A stretch of 64,000 nt of DNA, taken from assembly GCF_900107095.1 (NCBI RefSeq), contig NZ_FNOR01000008.1:175138-239137 (forward strand), in the 5' to 3' direction. Positions 20,944 to 31,330 of this stretch are shown here, piece by piece; position 1 is the stretch's first letter, and every line of letters starts with the position of its first letter. This DNA comes from Collimonas sp. OK242. Its GTDB lineage: Bacteria > Pseudomonadota > Gammaproteobacteria > Burkholderiales > Burkholderiaceae_D. The position numbers and the translations under genes are program-made. Under the pieces are notes generated by a model. It had not been told where the DNA came from and ran no database searches. It worked only from the letters and a program-made list of their open reading frames with translations.

Positions 20944-21621
20944 TCATTGATCAATTTCATCTAGCGACAAAGTCTCCAGATGCGCCACATCCGCCCAGCC
21001 GTCCACCCGCAGCGGTTGCGGCCACTCAGGATTCCAGCTCAGGCGATTGATGCTGGCATTGAAAATATTGCAGCTGCGCGGCTGGTCCAGCGGCAGCTTG
21101 TGCGCAAAACGGTAAATGCAATCGAGTACGCCGCCATGCGTCACTACGGCAATCCGCCGCAAATCGCCAGATGCCGACAAATCGCGCAAAGCCGTCAAGG
21201 TCGTGAAAGTTGTTATAACGCGCGCGGAGAATTCGCGCATGGTTTCCGCCGCATGCTTGCCAGCGGGATAACGGACATCGATGTCGCGTCCCATCAACGC
21301 CGCGTAGGCGTCCGGGAAGCGCTCGGCGGCTTCCGGATAACGCAAGCCTTCCAGCGCACCGTAACAACGCTCACGCAATCCGGCGGCGAGTTGCAATGTC
21401 ATGCCGCGCGCCTCGGCCAATGGCGCGGCGGTTTGCTGTGCGCGCTGCAGATCGCTGCTGAAAATCGCATCCAGCGCGACGCCATCCAGGCTGGCGGCCA
21501 GCGCCTGGGCCTGGCGCCGGCCGACAGGATTGAGCTGGATGTCCAGATGGCCTTGCAGGCGACGCTCCAGATTCCAGTCCGTTTCGCCGTGGCGTATCAG
21601 TATTATTTCAGTGGTCGACAT
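20944..21621 (-). CDS. Histidine phosphatase family protein (phosphoglycerate mutase-like)
   Basis: This branch-1 histidine phosphatase has the phospho-histidine motif LIRHGETDWN near residue 6, SSDLQRAQQTA near 57, an acid residue in ERCYGALEG, and the second histidine in VVTHGGVLD. I start at MSTTEIILIRHG, giving 225 residues; a longer reading adds 69 residues of low-complexity sequence upstream and lacks family similarity. It resembles GpmB/CobC-type enzymes, and the actual substrate (a phosphosugar, alpha-ribazole phosphate or other) cannot be told. Confidence 0.9.
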   Translation of the reverse strand: MSTTEIILIRHGETDWNLERRLQGHLDIQLNPVGRRQAQALAASLDGVALDAIFSSDLQRAQQTAAPLAEARGMTLQLAAGLRERCYGALEGLRYPEAAERFPDAYAALMGRDIDVRYPAGKHAAETMREFSARVITTFTTLTALRDLSASGDLRRIAVVTHGGVLDCIYRFAHKLPLDQPRSCNIFNASINRLSWNPEWPQPLRVDGWADVAHLETLSLDEIDQ

Positions 21622-21647
21622 AAATTTTCTGCGGGGCCAGCCTATGC

Positions 21648-22283
21648 TTATAAAGCTGGATTCAAAGTGTAAATGCCGACGATGGATTCTTCCGCCAGAA
21701 TGTGGCCGTGCATGGCTGCCAGCACTTGCGGCCCGGTGAATTTGCCCTCTACCGGCAAACGCGGAATGTCCAATGCATACAAAGTAAAAATATAACGATG
21801 CACGACCTCGTCGTTCCACGGTGGACATGGACCGTCATAGCCGAAATAGTCGCCGCTCATCGCTGCATCGCCGGCAAACCAGCCGGTGTAGTCATTCAAG
21901 CCATGACGTGCGCCGGCAATAGGGCCGCCATAGATGTCGGGACCGGGCTTGCCATGGGAGGTGACTCTGTCGCTGAAACTGCCGGCTTCGATCGAAGCGG
22001 CATGCGGCGGCAGGTCGACCAGCACCCAATGAAAGAAATCGACGCGCGGCAGATCGGCCGGCACGGTCCTGCCTTCCTGGTTGACATCGTCGCCGCGCGA
22101 GGGCACATCGGGATCGTGGCAAATCAGCAGCAGCGATTGCGTGCCGGCCGGCGGTTCGCCCCAACCCAGATGCGGGTTGTGGTTGGCAGACAAAGTGATG
22201 TGAGTATCGGGATGCACCACCGCGAAAGCGAACTCGCCGGGGATATAGGCACCGTCGTTAAAGGAATGGCTCCAGAGTTTCAT
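21648..22283 (-). CDS. YbhB/YbcL family PEBP-like protein
   Basis: This 211-residue phosphatidylethanolamine-binding-protein-like protein has the conserved ligand pocket segments DPDVPSRGDDVN, DFFHWVLVDLPP, HGLNDYTGW and GYDGPCPPWNDEVVHRY. Bacterial members are related to eukaryotic Raf kinase inhibitors, but their role is unclear. No signal peptide is present, so it is likely cytoplasmic. It lies between dtd and the histidine phosphatase gene, with gaps of 57 and 26 bp. Confidence 0.9.
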   Translation of the reverse strand: MKLWSHSFNDGAYIPGEFAFAVVHPDTHITLSANHNPHLGWGEPPAGTQSLLLICHDPDVPSRGDDVNQEGRTVPADLPRVDFFHWVLVDLPPHAASIEAGSFSDRVTSHGKPGPDIYGGPIAGARHGLNDYTGWFAGDAAMSGDYFGYDGPCPPWNDEVVHRYIFTLYALDIPRLPVEGKFTGPQVLAAMHGHILAEESIVGIYTLNPAL

Positions 22284-22340
22284 GCTCAGCTCCCGTTGGT
22301 AAAGTTATCAGGCTACTCCAAAAGAACGCATTTGATCTGC

Positions 22341-22829
22341 TTACGTTAATGCTTTGGTTGATGCTTTAGCTAACTCTTTCGCCGCCGGCGGTTTTACTTG
22401 CAGCCAGAAGGTCACCGGACCGTCATTGGTCAAGGACACTTTCATGTCGGCGCCAAAGCGGCCGGTAGCCACCTGTGCGTGCCGGCTGGCAGCTTGCCCG
22501 GCGAAATAGTCGAACAGGCGGCGGCCGTCTTCCGGCGCCGCCGCCGGTGTGAACGAGGGGCGCTTGCCTGATTGCGTATCCGCCGCCAGCGTAAATTGCG
22601 GCACCAGCAGCAAGCCGCCGCCGATGTCGCTCAGGCTGCGGTTCATCTTGCCGGCGTCGTCGGCGAACACCCGATAAGCCAGCAATTTGGTCAGCAGCGC
22701 ATCCGCTTCTTTTTCGCGGTCTCCGCGTTCAGCGCACAGTAGTACCAGCAAGCCGCCATCGATGGCGCCGACCGTTGCGCCATCTACCACAACGCTGGCA
22801 TGGCTGACTCGCTGCAACAGCCCGATCAT
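22341..22829 (-). CDS. dtd: D-aminoacyl-tRNA deacylase
   Basis: DTD removes D-amino acids (and glycine) mischarged on tRNA. The 162-residue protein starts [13 protein letters not shown] and has the [10 protein letters not shown] motif near residue 76 and the Gly-cisPro motif in [11 protein letters not shown] near 133, which form the chiral proofreading site. It overlaps tyrS by 4 bases (ATGA), a functional pairing because TyrRS is a known source of D-Tyr-tRNA. Confidence 0.96.
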   Translation of the reverse strand: MIGLLQRVSHASVVVDGATVGAIDGGLLVLLCAERGDREKEADALLTKLLAYRVFADDAGKMNRSLSDIGGGLLLVPQFTLAADTQSGKRPSFTPAAAPEDGRRLFDYFAGQAASRHAQVATGRFGADMKVSLTNDGPVTFWLQVKPPAAKELAKASTKALT

Positions 22830-24097
22830 ACGCTCAAGGTCACGCGGGCAAACTTGCGCTTGCCGACTTGTATCACGAAAGTGGCAGCTTCAACTTTCAA
22901 GCCTTTGTCGCTGACGACGGCGCCATCGATCCGCACGCCGCCCTGCTCCACCATGCGCAATGCCTCGGAGGTGGACGGGCAAAGATTGGCTTGCTTCAGC
23001 AACTGGCCGATACCCAGCGGTGCGCCGCTCAGGCTCAGTTCCGGAATGTCGTCCGGAATGCCGCCCTTGGCGCGATTGTTAAAGTCGCTCAAGGCATCTT
23101 CCGCCGCCTGCTGGCTGTGGAAGCGCGCCACGATTTCTTGCGCCAACACAACCTTGATGTCGCGCGGATTCTGGCCGCCTTCGACTTGCGCCTTGTAGCC
23201 GGCGATCTGCGCCAGCGACTTGAACGACAACAGCTCGTAGTAACGCCACATCATGACGTCGGAAATGCTCATCACCTTGGCGAACATGGTATTGGCCGGT
23301 TCCGTGATGCCGATGTAGTTACCCTTGGATTTCGACATCTTCTCGACGCCGTCCAAGCCTTCCAGCAAAGGCATGGTCAGGATGCATTGCGGCTCCTGGC
23401 CGTAATGCTTCTGCAGCTCGCGGCCCACCAGCAGATTGAATTTCTGGTCGGTGCCGCCCAGCTCGAGATCTGATTCCAGCGCCACTGAATCGTAGCCCTG
23501 CATCAATGGGTACAGCAGTTCGTGCACCGAAATCGGCGTGCCGGCCTTGAAACGTTTGGTGAAATCTTCGCGCTCCAGAATCCGCGCCACCGTATATTTA
23601 GCCGACAGCTGAATCATGCCGCGCGCGCCGAGCTTGTCCGACCATTCCGAGTTGTAGCGGATTTCGGTACGCGCCGGATCCAGCACCAGGCTGGCTTGGG
23701 CAAAATAAGTCTTGGCGTTTTCTTCGATCTGTTCGCGGGTCAGCGGCGGCCGCGTCACATTGCGTCCGGACGGGTCGCCGATCATGGAGGTAAAGTCGCC
23801 GATCAGGAAAATCACCTTGTGTCCCAGATCCTGCAGTTGCCGCATCTTGTTCAGCACCACCGTATGGCCGAGGTGCAAATCCGGCGCGGTCGGGTCCAGG
23901 CCCAATTTGATACGCAGCGGCTTGCTGCTTTGTTCGGAACGCTGCAGCTTGCGCGCAAAATCGCTCTCGATCAGCAGCTCGTCGACGCCGCGCTTGGTAA
24001 TCGCCAATGCTTCCTGGGTCCGGTCCGACAGAACCAGTGGAGTGTTTTCAACAGCAGCGGCTGCCTTCGGTGACGTGTTTTGGGAATCGTGAGCCAT
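22826..24097 (-). CDS. tyrS: Tyrosyl-tRNA synthetase
   Basis: This class I synthetase charges tRNA-Tyr. It has the HIGH-type motif HLGHT, the KMSKS loop in EKMSKSKGN near the middle, and a C-terminal S4 RNA-binding domain around [19 protein letters not shown] start at MAHDSQNTS (about 423 residues); an ATG 36 nt upstream is possible. The acidic/alanine N-terminal extension before RTQEALAI is of the longer TyrRS type seen in beta- and gammaproteobacteria. Confidence 0.96.
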   Translation of the reverse strand: MAHDSQNTSPKAAAAVENTPLVLSDRTQEALAITKRGVDELLIESDFARKLQRSEQSSKPLRIKLGLDPTAPDLHLGHTVVLNKMRQLQDLGHKVIFLIGDFTSMIGDPSGRNVTRPPLTREQIEENAKTYFAQASLVLDPARTEIRYNSEWSDKLGARGMIQLSAKYTVARILEREDFTKRFKAGTPISVHELLYPLMQGYDSVALESDLELGGTDQKFNLLVGRELQKHYGQEPQCILTMPLLEGLDGVEKMSKSKGNYIGITEPANTMFAKVMSISDVMMWRYYELLSFKSLAQIAGYKAQVEGGQNPRDIKVVLAQEIVARFHSQQAAEDALSDFNNRAKGGIPDDIPELSLSGAPLGIGQLLKQANLCPSTSEALRMVEQGGVRIDGAVVSDKGLKVEAATFVIQVGKRKFARVTLSV

Positions 24098-24341
24098 ATG
24101 GGAGTAAGGGAAAAAATCCGGCGAAAATAACATCTAAAAAATTGCGCTTGCGCCTGAACGGAACGGCCGTAACGAGAGGAAATATATAGCAATTACATAG
24201 GGTTACCAGAAATCAGATGAATCCTGCGGCCCACCAATATGGGCTACGGTATAATCCATGATCCTTTTAATCCCGCCGCAAGTCGTTCAATCAAACAACA
24301 ACACAAGAATCGGTAGCAAACGGCAAATTTTAACGTATTGC

Positions 24342-25775
24342 ATGTCTCTCAAAGATAAATTCATTAACTTGCGGTCCAGTATCAAGCCGTTTTTCACGCA
24401 GATACCCGTTCGGGCCTATGCCGCGTTTGCTGATTCCACGCCGAAAACCCGTATAGTCTCCGCTTCTGCCGTAGTGCTGACGCTGCTTGCCTTTGGTGCA
24501 GCTGGCGTTGCTCCGATGGCAACGGATCCCGACGAAGTCTCGGTCAAGGCGATTTCCGCAGAACTGGAATTGCCCAGCCTTGGCGAGCAAATCGCAAAAC
24601 TTGAAGCTCAGCAACAGCTTTATGTTGCCGAAGACAAAATGCGCGCCGGCGACACCCTGGCGACTTTGCTGACCCGGCTTGGCGTCGACGACGAGGAAGC
24701 CAGCAATTTCATCAAATCCGACGCTCGCGCACGCGCCGTGCTGCGACTCAAGAGCGGCACTGTAGTGCAAGCGCAAACCAGCAATGACGGCGTGCTGCAG
24801 ATGTTGCGCGCGACGATAGTCGACGGCAGTGAAGACACTCCCAGGAATCTGCTGATCCGGCGCGACGGCGATACCTTCACTGTAGCGGAAGAAACAGCCA
24901 CGGTTGAACGGCGCATCGAGATGCATACGGGCGTGATTCGCTCTTCGCTGTTCGCGGCGACCGATGCTGCCGATATCCCGGACAGCGTGGCTTCGCAAAT
25001 CGTGGCCATGTTCGGCACCAATATCAATTTTGCCTCAGACCTGAAGCGTGGCGACCATTTCAATGTCGCTTATGAAACATTTTGGCAAAACGGCCAATTC
25101 CTGCGCGCCGGACGCATCCTGGCCGGTGAATTCGTGAATGGCGGCAAACCGTTCCAGGCAGTCTGGTTTGACGATCCCGCCAGCAGCGGCCAAGGCGGCT
25201 ACTACGGTTTCGACGGTAAGTCGCTGAAAAAAGCATTCCTGAAATCACCTCTAGCCTTTACCCGTATTTCTTCCGGCTTCTCGATGCGTATCCATCCTAT
25301 CCTGGGCAAATGGAAAAAACATAGCGGCGTCGATTTTGCCGCCGCCACCGGCACGCCTATCCATGCCACGGCGGACGGCGTGATCAACTTTGCCGGCGTC
25401 GAAAGCGGTTACGGCAACGTTGTCATCATCAAGCACGATGGCAAGTATTCAACTGTATACGCCCACATGAGCCGGATTGCAGCGAGCTCGCGCAAAGGCA
25501 ACAAGGTTAGCCAGGGCGACGTCATCGGCTACGTCGGCATGACCGGCTGGGCTACCGGCCCGCATCTGCACTATGAATTCCGGGTCGATAACCAGCCGCG
25601 CGATCCCTTGTCGGTAGCAGTGCCTACCGTAACTCCGCTGGCCGGCGCCGAATTGCAGCGCTTCAAGGCGGTTGCGGCCGATATCACCCACCGCTTTAAC
25701 TTGTTGAGCGGCGGTGAAATGGTAGCTGCAGCAACAGTAGCAAGCACCCCAGCCACCAAACTGGCGTCAAAATAA
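24342..25775 (+). CDS. M23 family murein endopeptidase (MepM-like)
   Basis: This peptidoglycan hydrolase has one N-terminal membrane segment (about residues 45-65 of the longer reading), a middle beta-rich/LysM-like domain and a C-terminal LytM domain. The zinc ligands are visible in HSGVDF and GPHLHYEFR. It likely opens crosslinks during wall growth. A TATAAT sequence at 24250-24255 makes the ATG at 24258 an improbable start, so I use MSLKDKF at 24342 (477 residues). It is divergent from tyrS and precedes anmK. Confidence 0.9.
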   Translation: MSLKDKFINLRSSIKPFFTQIPVRAYAAFADSTPKTRIVSASAVVLTLLAFGAAGVAPMATDPDEVSVKAISAELELPSLGEQIAKLEAQQQLYVAEDKMRAGDTLATLLTRLGVDDEEASNFIKSDARARAVLRLKSGTVVQAQTSNDGVLQMLRATIVDGSEDTPRNLLIRRDGDTFTVAEETATVERRIEMHTGVIRSSLFAATDAADIPDSVASQIVAMFGTNINFASDLKRGDHFNVAYETFWQNGQFLRAGRILAGEFVNGGKPFQAVWFDDPASSGQGGYYGFDGKSLKKAFLKSPLAFTRISSGFSMRIHPILGKWKKHSGVDFAAATGTPIHATADGVINFAGVESGYGNVVIIKHDGKYSTVYAHMSRIAASSRKGNKVSQGDVIGYVGMTGWATGPHLHYEFRVDNQPRDPLSVAVPTVTPLAGAELQRFKAVAADITHRFNLLSGGEMVAAATVASTPATKLASK

Positions 25776-25869
25776 GCTTCGGCAGATCTCTGCCTCGCTG
25801 AGTCTCGAATAAATATAGAACCGTTGCCGGGTCGTTGATAGAATCAGACGATCTCACAACGGTTTTATT

Positions 25870-27036
25870 ATGCCCACTCCAACACTCCACAGCGGCTTGT
25901 TCATAGGCTTGATGTCCGGCACCAGCCTGGACGGCGTCGATGGCGTCATCGCGGCATTTCCCAGCGGTCCGGCGCAACATCCGGTAGCTACCCTGGCCTC
26001 GGCCTACGTGCCATTCTCAGCTTCGCTGCGGGCCGAACTGATGGCGCTGCAAACTGCAGGCCAGAATGAGATCGAACGTGAGGCGCTGGTTGCCAATACC
26101 CTAAGTTCACACTATGCGGCGTGCGTCGAACGCTTGCTGGCGGATGCCGGCTTGCGGCCGGATCAGATCCGTGCCATCGGCGTCCACGGTCAAACCATCC
26201 GGCATCGGCCCGAGCTTGGCTTCACACGCCAGGCCAACAACCCGGCGCTACTGGCCGAGCTGACCGGGATCGACGTCATCGCCGATTTTCGCAGTCGCGA
26301 CATTGCCGCCGGCGGCCAGGGTGCGCCGCTGGTGCCGGCGTTCCACCAGGCGGTATTCGCCGATCCGATGCAAACCAGGGTGGTGGTGAATATCGGCGGC
26401 ATTGCCAACATCAGCGTGTTGCATGCCCATGCTCAAGCAACACCAGGGCAAACCCGCGATGTCATCGGTTTCGATACCGGACCGGGCAATGTGCTGATGG
26501 ATCTGTGGATCAAGCGCCATCATGGCAAGCATTACGACGAGAACGGCATGTGGGCGGCTTCCGGCCAAGCTGTGCCATCTCTGCTCGACGCCATGCGCAA
26601 GGAAGAGTATTTTGCCGCCGCACCGCCCAAAAGCACCGGTCGCGATCTGTTTCACGCCGACTGGCTGGCACGTCATCTGAGCAACTTCCCGCAACAGCTT
26701 GCTCCTCGCGATGTGCAAGCGACCCTGGCGCTGCTGACTGCCGCCACCATTGCAGACGCCATCGCTCTGCATGCCCCGACAGCGCAAACCGTGCATGTCT
26801 GCGGCGGCGGCGCCTATAACCCGTATCTGATGCAACAACTGGCGCACGCGCTGCAACAACGACATCTGACGGCAGCGGTGCAATCCACCGAAGCACTCGG
26901 AATCGCTCCCAACCACGTCGAAGCGGTGGCTTTCGCCTGGCTGGCGCTACGTTTCGACCAGCGCTTGCCGGGTAATTTGCCGCGGGTAACCGGGGCCCGG
27001 GATTTACGGATTCTGGGGGCGCTTTATCCCGCGTAA
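25870..27036 (+). CDS. anmK: Anhydro-N-acetylmuramic acid kinase
   Basis: AnmK opens and phosphorylates 1,6-anhydro-MurNAc released by wall turnover, feeding it to recycling. The 388-residue protein has the ATP-binding motif [14 protein letters not shown] near the N-terminus, [11 protein letters not shown] near 100, the phosphate-binding FDTGPGN near 200 and CGGGAYN near 315. It is 95 bp after the M23 endopeptidase gene on the same strand, a sensible functional pairing. A strong terminator follows. Confidence 0.96.
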   Translation: MPTPTLHSGLFIGLMSGTSLDGVDGVIAAFPSGPAQHPVATLASAYVPFSASLRAELMALQTAGQNEIEREALVANTLSSHYAACVERLLADAGLRPDQIRAIGVHGQTIRHRPELGFTRQANNPALLAELTGIDVIADFRSRDIAAGGQGAPLVPAFHQAVFADPMQTRVVVNIGGIANISVLHAHAQATPGQTRDVIGFDTGPGNVLMDLWIKRHHGKHYDENGMWAASGQAVPSLLDAMRKEEYFAAAPPKSTGRDLFHADWLARHLSNFPQQLAPRDVQATLALLTAATIADAIALHAPTAQTVHVCGGGAYNPYLMQQLAHALQQRHLTAAVQSTEALGIAPNHVEAVAFAWLALRFDQRLPGNLPRVTGARDLRILGALYPA

Positions 27037-27093
27037 CTGAAACAGGCTGAAAGTAGAATCGACATCACAAGCAACAATAAAAAAACAGGCAAT

Positions 27094-27134
27094 AAAAAAA
27101 GGACGCCCGAGGATTTCTCCCCGGCGTCCTTTTT
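27094..27134. terminator. Bidirectional rho-independent terminator between anmK and erpA
   Basis: Stem GGACGCC (27101-27107) pairs with GGCGTCC (27123-27129), flanked by A-tracts upstream and T-tracts downstream, so it works in both directions. It ends anmK on the plus strand and erpA on the minus strand. Confidence 0.9.
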
Positions 27135-27204
27135 TAACGAACCGCTTGTTCCTTAGCGTGTTCCTTATTATCGCTTGCTGCCGGTTGCTGCCAGCCAGGC
27201 CCGA

Positions 27205-27567
27205 TCAGGCCGAGAAAGAAGAACCGCAGCCGCAGGTAGTCGTCGCATTCGGATTCTTGATCACGAATTGCGCGCCTTCCAGGTCGTCCTTGTAGTCGAT
27301 TTCAGCGCCGACCAGATATTGATAGCTCATCGAATCGATCAACAACTGCACGCCGTTCTTGCTCATGGTGGTGTCATCTTCATTGACGATTTCATCAAAG
27401 GTGAATCCATACTGGAAACCGGAGCAACCGCCACCCTGCACGAAAACGCGCAATTTGAGGTCGGGATTACCTTCTTCTTCGATCAGCTGCGCAACCTTGG
27501 CGGCGGCGCTATCGGTAAACACGATCGGAGATGCGATTACATCTTGAATTTCAGCGACAGCATTCAT
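27205..27567 (-). CDS. erpA: Iron-sulfur cluster insertion protein ErpA
   Basis: ErpA is an A-type carrier that delivers Fe-S clusters to apoproteins. The 120-residue protein has the three family cysteines, one in [11 protein letters not shown] near residue 48 and two in TTCGCGSSF at the C-terminus. AGGAG lies 6 nt before the ATG, and a TATAAT sequence (27605-27600 on the minus strand) lies about 35 nt upstream with a weak -35. The upstream neighbour is a bactofilin gene. Confidence 0.96.
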   Translation of the reverse strand: MNAVAEIQDVIASPIVFTDSAAAKVAQLIEEEGNPDLKLRVFVQGGGCSGFQYGFTFDEIVNEDDTTMSKNGVQLLIDSMSYQYLVGAEIDYKDDLEGAQFVIKNPNATTTCGCGSSFSA

Positions 27568-27659
27568 TTTTGGCTCCTGCGGGGTACATACAATACTGCA
27601 TTATAGGCGCTCGCCCGAATTCATGCAGACAAAGACCGAAATCCCGGTGGGGTGTTGTT

Positions 27660-28055
27660 TTAGGCAGATTGCGACATGGCAAGCTTCAGCACCGGCTCGA
27701 CGACATTCTGTTCATGGGTCAGTTTGCCGCTTACCAGGGCGCCGCTATGCATTTCCAGCGCCTTGTAATTGACATCACCGGTTATGCGGGCTTTCGGCTG
27801 CAATTCAAGCAGCTCGGCAGAATAAACATTGCCGCAGATTTCACCGTTGACCACCAGATGCGCGACCCGCACGTCGCCTTCCACCTTGGCGCTCTCGGAA
27901 ATCACCAGGACGCTGCTTGCACCCACTTCAGCCACCACATTGCCCTTCACATGGCCGTCAATGCGCAGGCCGCCCTTGAAGTGAACATCGCCCTCGATGC
28001 TGGTGGACGAACCAATCAAGCTGTCGATAGTGCTTTTTGCTTTGCGGTTGAACAT
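27660..28055 (-). CDS. Bactofilin family protein
   Basis: Bactofilins are beta-helical proteins that polymerise without nucleotides and organise wall-synthesis enzymes. The 131-residue protein has the repeat-rich DUF583 core (FKGGLRIDGHVKGNVVAE, then further hydrophobic steps) flanked by short polar tails. AGGAAA lies before the ATG. It follows the coiled-coil membrane protein gene by 12 nt, suggesting co-transcription and perhaps a joint role at the envelope. Confidence 0.92.
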   Translation of the reverse strand: MFNRKAKSTIDSLIGSSTSIEGDVHFKGGLRIDGHVKGNVVAEVGASSVLVISESAKVEGDVRVAHLVVNGEICGNVYSAELLELQPKARITGDVNYKALEMHSGALVSGKLTHEQNVVEPVLKLAMSQSA

Positions 28056-28067
28056 GATGTTTCCTTT

Positions 28068-28802
28068 TTACAAATTAGAGGTTTGCTGCGCACGCATCTG
28101 GCCTTTTTCCATCACCTTGGCCTGGATCGCCCTGACCACGGCGCCTTCCGGCAAAGTCAGTTCAGCCTCGACCCGCTGGTAATACTTGAAATCCAATTGG
28201 GAGGCAGCTTTTTCCGTCGCCGTGGCGTTGGCGCCGGGGAAAGTCAGCACCGTGCTTTTGCCCGCCACCGTGGCGGTGACTAATAGTTGCACATTCCCGA
28301 CAAAATTGGGGCCCTTACCGCCTTGCATAATCAGCATCCGATAGCGCAATTGCGTCGGCGTCAGTAATTCGGCGGTCAGGCGCTGAATGGTAATGCCTTG
28401 CTTGCCTGTCGCATTCGGCAGCAGACCTTCGAAAAAAGCCAGATCCTCCTTCAGCTTGGCGTTTTCGCTTTCCAGCACCTTGATCTGCTGGCCCAGCTGT
28501 TCTTGCGCCGCCTTCTCGATATTGAGCCGGCTTTCGGCAGCGTTGACGGTACTCGAGAAACGATCTCTTTCAGCCGTCAGGGCCTCCACTTTCTCATTCA
28601 GATCTGCCAGCTGCTGTTTGCTGAGCGCCGGACTATGGCCGGTGAAATCGCGTCCCAGGTCGTAGACCCACATCGCGACGGCGCCGCCGAACCCCAAAAC
28701 CAAGACCAGGAAAAGCGCCTTCAATGGCCATGGGAAATGGCTTTTAACCGTCATTTTCGGCGCCGAGATCGACATGCGCCGGACCCACAACTTATACTTC
28801 AT
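28068..28802 (-). CDS. Membrane-anchored coiled-coil protein (DUF6776-like)
   Basis: The 244-residue protein has a basic cytoplasmic tail, one membrane segment at about residues 28-46, a long predicted coiled coil at about 60-130 (KQQLADLNEKVEALTAERD is typical), and a C-terminal beta-rich domain. I recognise the architecture as that of DUF6776 proteins found beside bactofilins in betaproteobacteria. No enzyme motif is present. It may anchor or position the bactofilin polymer at the inner membrane; this is inferred from context. Confidence 0.8.
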   Translation of the reverse strand: MKYKLWVRRMSISAPKMTVKSHFPWPLKALFLVLVLGFGGAVAMWVYDLGRDFTGHSPALSKQQLADLNEKVEALTAERDRFSSTVNAAESRLNIEKAAQEQLGQQIKVLESENAKLKEDLAFFEGLLPNATGKQGITIQRLTAELLTPTQLRYRMLIMQGGKGPNFVGNVQLLVTATVAGKSTVLTFPGANATATEKAASQLDFKYYQRVEAELTLPEGAVVRAIQAKVMEKGQMRAQQTSNL

Positions 28803-28857
28803 CGCAGCCGACTCTGTCGCTCAGGAACGGCTGCCGATGACACAATGGCCGGCCACA

Positions 28858-29895
28858 TCATGGCATTACTGGCACGTGCAGCAAACCGGTAGTCTCTTCC
28901 AGGCCGAACATCAGGTTCATGCATTGCACCGCCTGGCCAGCCGATCCTTTTACCAGATTGTCCTGCACCACCAGCACCACCAGGGTGTCGCCGTTGTCAG
29001 GACGGTGCAAGGCGATCCGCAACATGTTCGAACCACGGGTGGAACGGGTTTCCGGATGCGAGCCAAACGGCATCACATCGACAAACGGCTCATCCTTGTA
29101 AGCATCTTCAAACAGCGCCTGCAGCGCCGCATTGTCGATATCTTTGGTCAGACGCGCGTAAATGGTCGAGTGCATGCCGCGTATCATCGGCACCAGATGC
29201 GGCGTAAACAACAGGCCGATTTTTTTGTCGGTCAATTTGCCGAGTTGCTCCACCGTTTCCGGCGAATGCCGATGGCCGGATACGCCGTAAGCCTTGAAAT
29301 TGTCGCTGGCTTCCGAGAACAGCATGCCGATTTCCGTCTTGCGGCCACCGCCGGATACACCTGATTTGCAATCGGCGATCAGGTGCGACGCATCCACCAC
29401 GTCGGCCTTCAGCAACGGCGCCAGGCCGAGTTGCATGGTGGTTGGATAGCAACCTGGATTGCCGATGATGCGCGCGTTCTTGATCGCGCTGCGATTCAGC
29501 TCGGGTAAGCCATACACAGCTTGCTTCAGCAGCTCAGGACAACTGTGCTGCAGCTTGTACCATTTCTCGAACACCGCGGTATCTTGCAGGCGAAAATCGG
29601 CGGCCAGATCGATCAGCTTGACGCCGGCTTCCAGCAGCTCAGGCGCTTGCGCCATGGCGACGCCATGCGGGGTGGCGAAGAACACCACGTCGCATTCGGT
29701 CAGGCGCGCTTTCTCAGGCGCCGAAAATGCCAGCGCAACGCGGCCCCGCAATGACGGATACATGTCGGCAATCGGCATGCCGTCTTCTTTGCGCGAAGTC
29801 ACCGCCTGCAATTGTGCATGCGGATGGGTTGCCAGCAAACGCAGCAACTCGACCCCGGTATAACCCGTACCACCCACAATCCCGACTTTGATCAT
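28858..29895 (-). CDS. argC: N-acetyl-gamma-glutamyl-phosphate reductase
   Basis: ArgC carries out the NADPH-dependent reduction of acetylglutamyl phosphate in arginine synthesis. The protein has the Rossmann loop [18 protein letters not shown] at its N-terminus and the catalytic cysteine in [10 protein letters not shown] near residue 150. I start at MIKVGIVGG because GAGGAA lies 7 nt upstream; the ATG 15 nt earlier overlaps that site. The length of 345 residues is normal for the family. Confidence 0.96.
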   Translation of the reverse strand: MIKVGIVGGTGYTGVELLRLLATHPHAQLQAVTSRKEDGMPIADMYPSLRGRVALAFSAPEKARLTECDVVFFATPHGVAMAQAPELLEAGVKLIDLAADFRLQDTAVFEKWYKLQHSCPELLKQAVYGLPELNRSAIKNARIIGNPGCYPTTMQLGLAPLLKADVVDASHLIADCKSGVSGGGRKTEIGMLFSEASDNFKAYGVSGHRHSPETVEQLGKLTDKKIGLLFTPHLVPMIRGMHSTIYARLTKDIDNAALQALFEDAYKDEPFVDVMPFGSHPETRSTRGSNMLRIALHRPDNGDTLVVLVVQDNLVKGSAGQAVQCMNLMFGLEETTGLLHVPVMP

Positions 29896-30222
29896 CTTAT
29901 TTCCTCGCATGGAGCTGTCTATGTTTTCAACCCGATTTTCAAGCTGCTTTTTCGACCCGGCTGTCCAAATCCGATATGAAATTTGTACGATGTTGGCCCC
30001 GGTATTTTGGGCAAATCGCCGCCAAGAGCTGGCTATTTTAGCAGCCTATGAATTGCTTAGGGCCGCTTAACATTCAAATCGGAAAACCCTTGCAATTGCA
30101 GGCTCCGCAGCGCTTTCCCGAATGTTGAGCTTTCGTAAAGAGACGCAACTGAGGGAGCGAACAAATGACAAAAAGCCGCCAGGCGCGAACCTGGCGGCTT
30201 TTCGATATTCTGAAAGCGTAGA
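29896..30222. other. Gene-free region between argC and rpsI
   Basis: This stretch holds the rpsI terminator at 30171-30202 and the upstream region of argC. A TAAAAT sequence lies near 30035 on the minus strand, but without a convincing -35, so no argC promoter is called. I see no reading frame with coding character and no RNA gene here. Confidence 0.5.
30171..30202. terminator. Rho-independent terminator after rplM-rpsI
   Basis: AAAAGCCGCCAGG pairs with CCTGGCGGCTTTT across a 6-nt loop, a 13-bp perfect stem that includes the A- and T-tracts. It lies 21 nt after the rpsI stop on the minus strand and could work in both directions. Confidence 0.93.
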
Positions 30223-30615
30223 TTAGCGCTTGGAGAATTGTTTTGCGCGACGTGCCTTGCGCAAACCGACCTTCTTACGCTCAACTTCACGTGCATCACG
30301 TGTAACGAAGCCGGCTTTCGACAGCTCCGGTTTCAAGGTTGCATCGTAGTCGATCAGGGCACGAGTAATGCCGTGGCGAACTGCACCAGCCTGGCCGGAC
30401 TCGCCGCCGCCGCTGACATTGACTTTGATGTCGAAAGTTTCGACATGGTTAGTCAGTTCCAGTGGTTGACGAATCACCATCAAACCGGTTTCGCGCGAAA
30501 AGTATTCATTCGCTGGCTTGCCGTTGACGATGATCTGGCCGGAGCCGGACTTGATGAAGACGCGCGCCACTGCACTCTTGCGACGGCCGGTTCCGTAATT
30601 GTAGTTACCGATCAT
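30223..30615 (-). CDS. rpsI: Ribosomal protein uS9
   Basis: S9 sits in the head of the 30S subunit with its C-terminal tail reaching the P-site tRNA. The 130-residue protein starts with [13 protein letters not shown] and ends in [11 protein letters not shown], where the final SKR is the conserved tRNA-contacting tail. It follows rplM by 9 nt in the standard L13-S9 operon and is closed by a strong terminator. Confidence 0.98.
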   Translation of the reverse strand: MIGNYNYGTGRRKSAVARVFIKSGSGQIIVNGKPANEYFSRETGLMVIRQPLELTNHVETFDIKVNVSGGGESGQAGAVRHGITRALIDYDATLKPELSKAGFVTRDAREVERKKVGLRKARRAKQFSKR

Positions 30616-30624
30616 GTCTATTCC

Positions 30625-31053
30625 TTAGAGTTCGAGTGCTTTAGGTTGCTGCGCAGTGTGCGGATGGCTGCCATCCGCATACACTTTGAGCTTCTTGATC
30701 ATGGCGTAGCCAAGCGGACCCTTAGGCAGCATGCCCTTGACCGCTTTTTCCAGCGCACGACCCGGAAAACGCTGTTGCATTTTCTGGAAATTTGTTTCGT
30801 AGATGCCGCCTGGGTAACCGGAGTGACGGAAGTACGTCTTGTCGGTTGCCTTGGCGCCAGTGACGCGCAGTTTACCTGCATTGATGACGACGATGAAATC
30901 GCCGGTATCAACGTGAGGAGTAAATTCGGGTTTGTGTTTGCCGCGCAGTCGGAGTGCCACTTCGCTGGCAACACGTCCGAGGACTTTGTCCGTCGCGTCA
31001 ATCACGAACCAATCACGCTGGACTTCATGGCCCTTAGCGGAAAAAGTTTTCAT
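30625..31053 (-). CDS. rplM: Ribosomal protein uL13
   Basis: L13 is an early assembly protein of the 50S subunit. The 142-residue protein shows [16 protein letters not shown] near residue 15, [16 protein letters not shown] near 50 and the G-rich segment GMLPKGPLG near 110. AGGAAG lies before the ATG. The predicted transcript has a leader of about 146 nt, long enough to hold a feedback site of the kind known for L13 in E. coli, although I cannot identify one. Confidence 0.98.
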   Translation of the reverse strand: MKTFSAKGHEVQRDWFVIDATDKVLGRVASEVALRLRGKHKPEFTPHVDTGDFIVVINAGKLRVTGAKATDKTYFRHSGYPGGIYETNFQKMQQRFPGRALEKAVKGMLPKGPLGYAMIKKLKVYADGSHPHTAQQPKALEL

Positions 31054-31205
31054 GTTGACTTCCTAACTAGTTTAATTCGCTCAAATGGTGGTTCCAGCGC
31101 TATCGAAAACCGGCTTTGGGCTGGACGCCCTTCACCAGATTTCGTCTTGCATCAGCGACAGACTCTGCCTTGTTATCTTTTCCTGAGCAAACGGAAAAGC
31201 CGTAA

Positions 31206-31235
31206 ATTATAGCCTTTTCAAGGACTTGGCGTCAA
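31206..31235 (-). promoter_or_regulatory. Predicted sigma-70 promoter of rplM-rpsI
   Basis: On the minus strand TTGACG (31235-31230) and a perfect TATAAT (31211-31206) are separated by 18 bp. The implied start near 31199 gives a 146-nt leader to rplM. It lies downstream of the candidate small RNA terminator, so the two transcripts would be separate. Confidence 0.8.
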
Positions 31236-31330
31236 ACCGATTGAATGAAATTGCCATTTACGCTAGAAATCGTTGTAAATGCGCCTGTAAATGCGGCGGC
31301 AGACCCGCCCGGCTACCCCTAGCTGCGGAT

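Noticed and set aside
20944-21828. Longer histidine phosphatase with 69 extra N-terminal residues
   Set aside because: The extension has no family similarity, and the canonical start MSTTEIILIRHG follows it.
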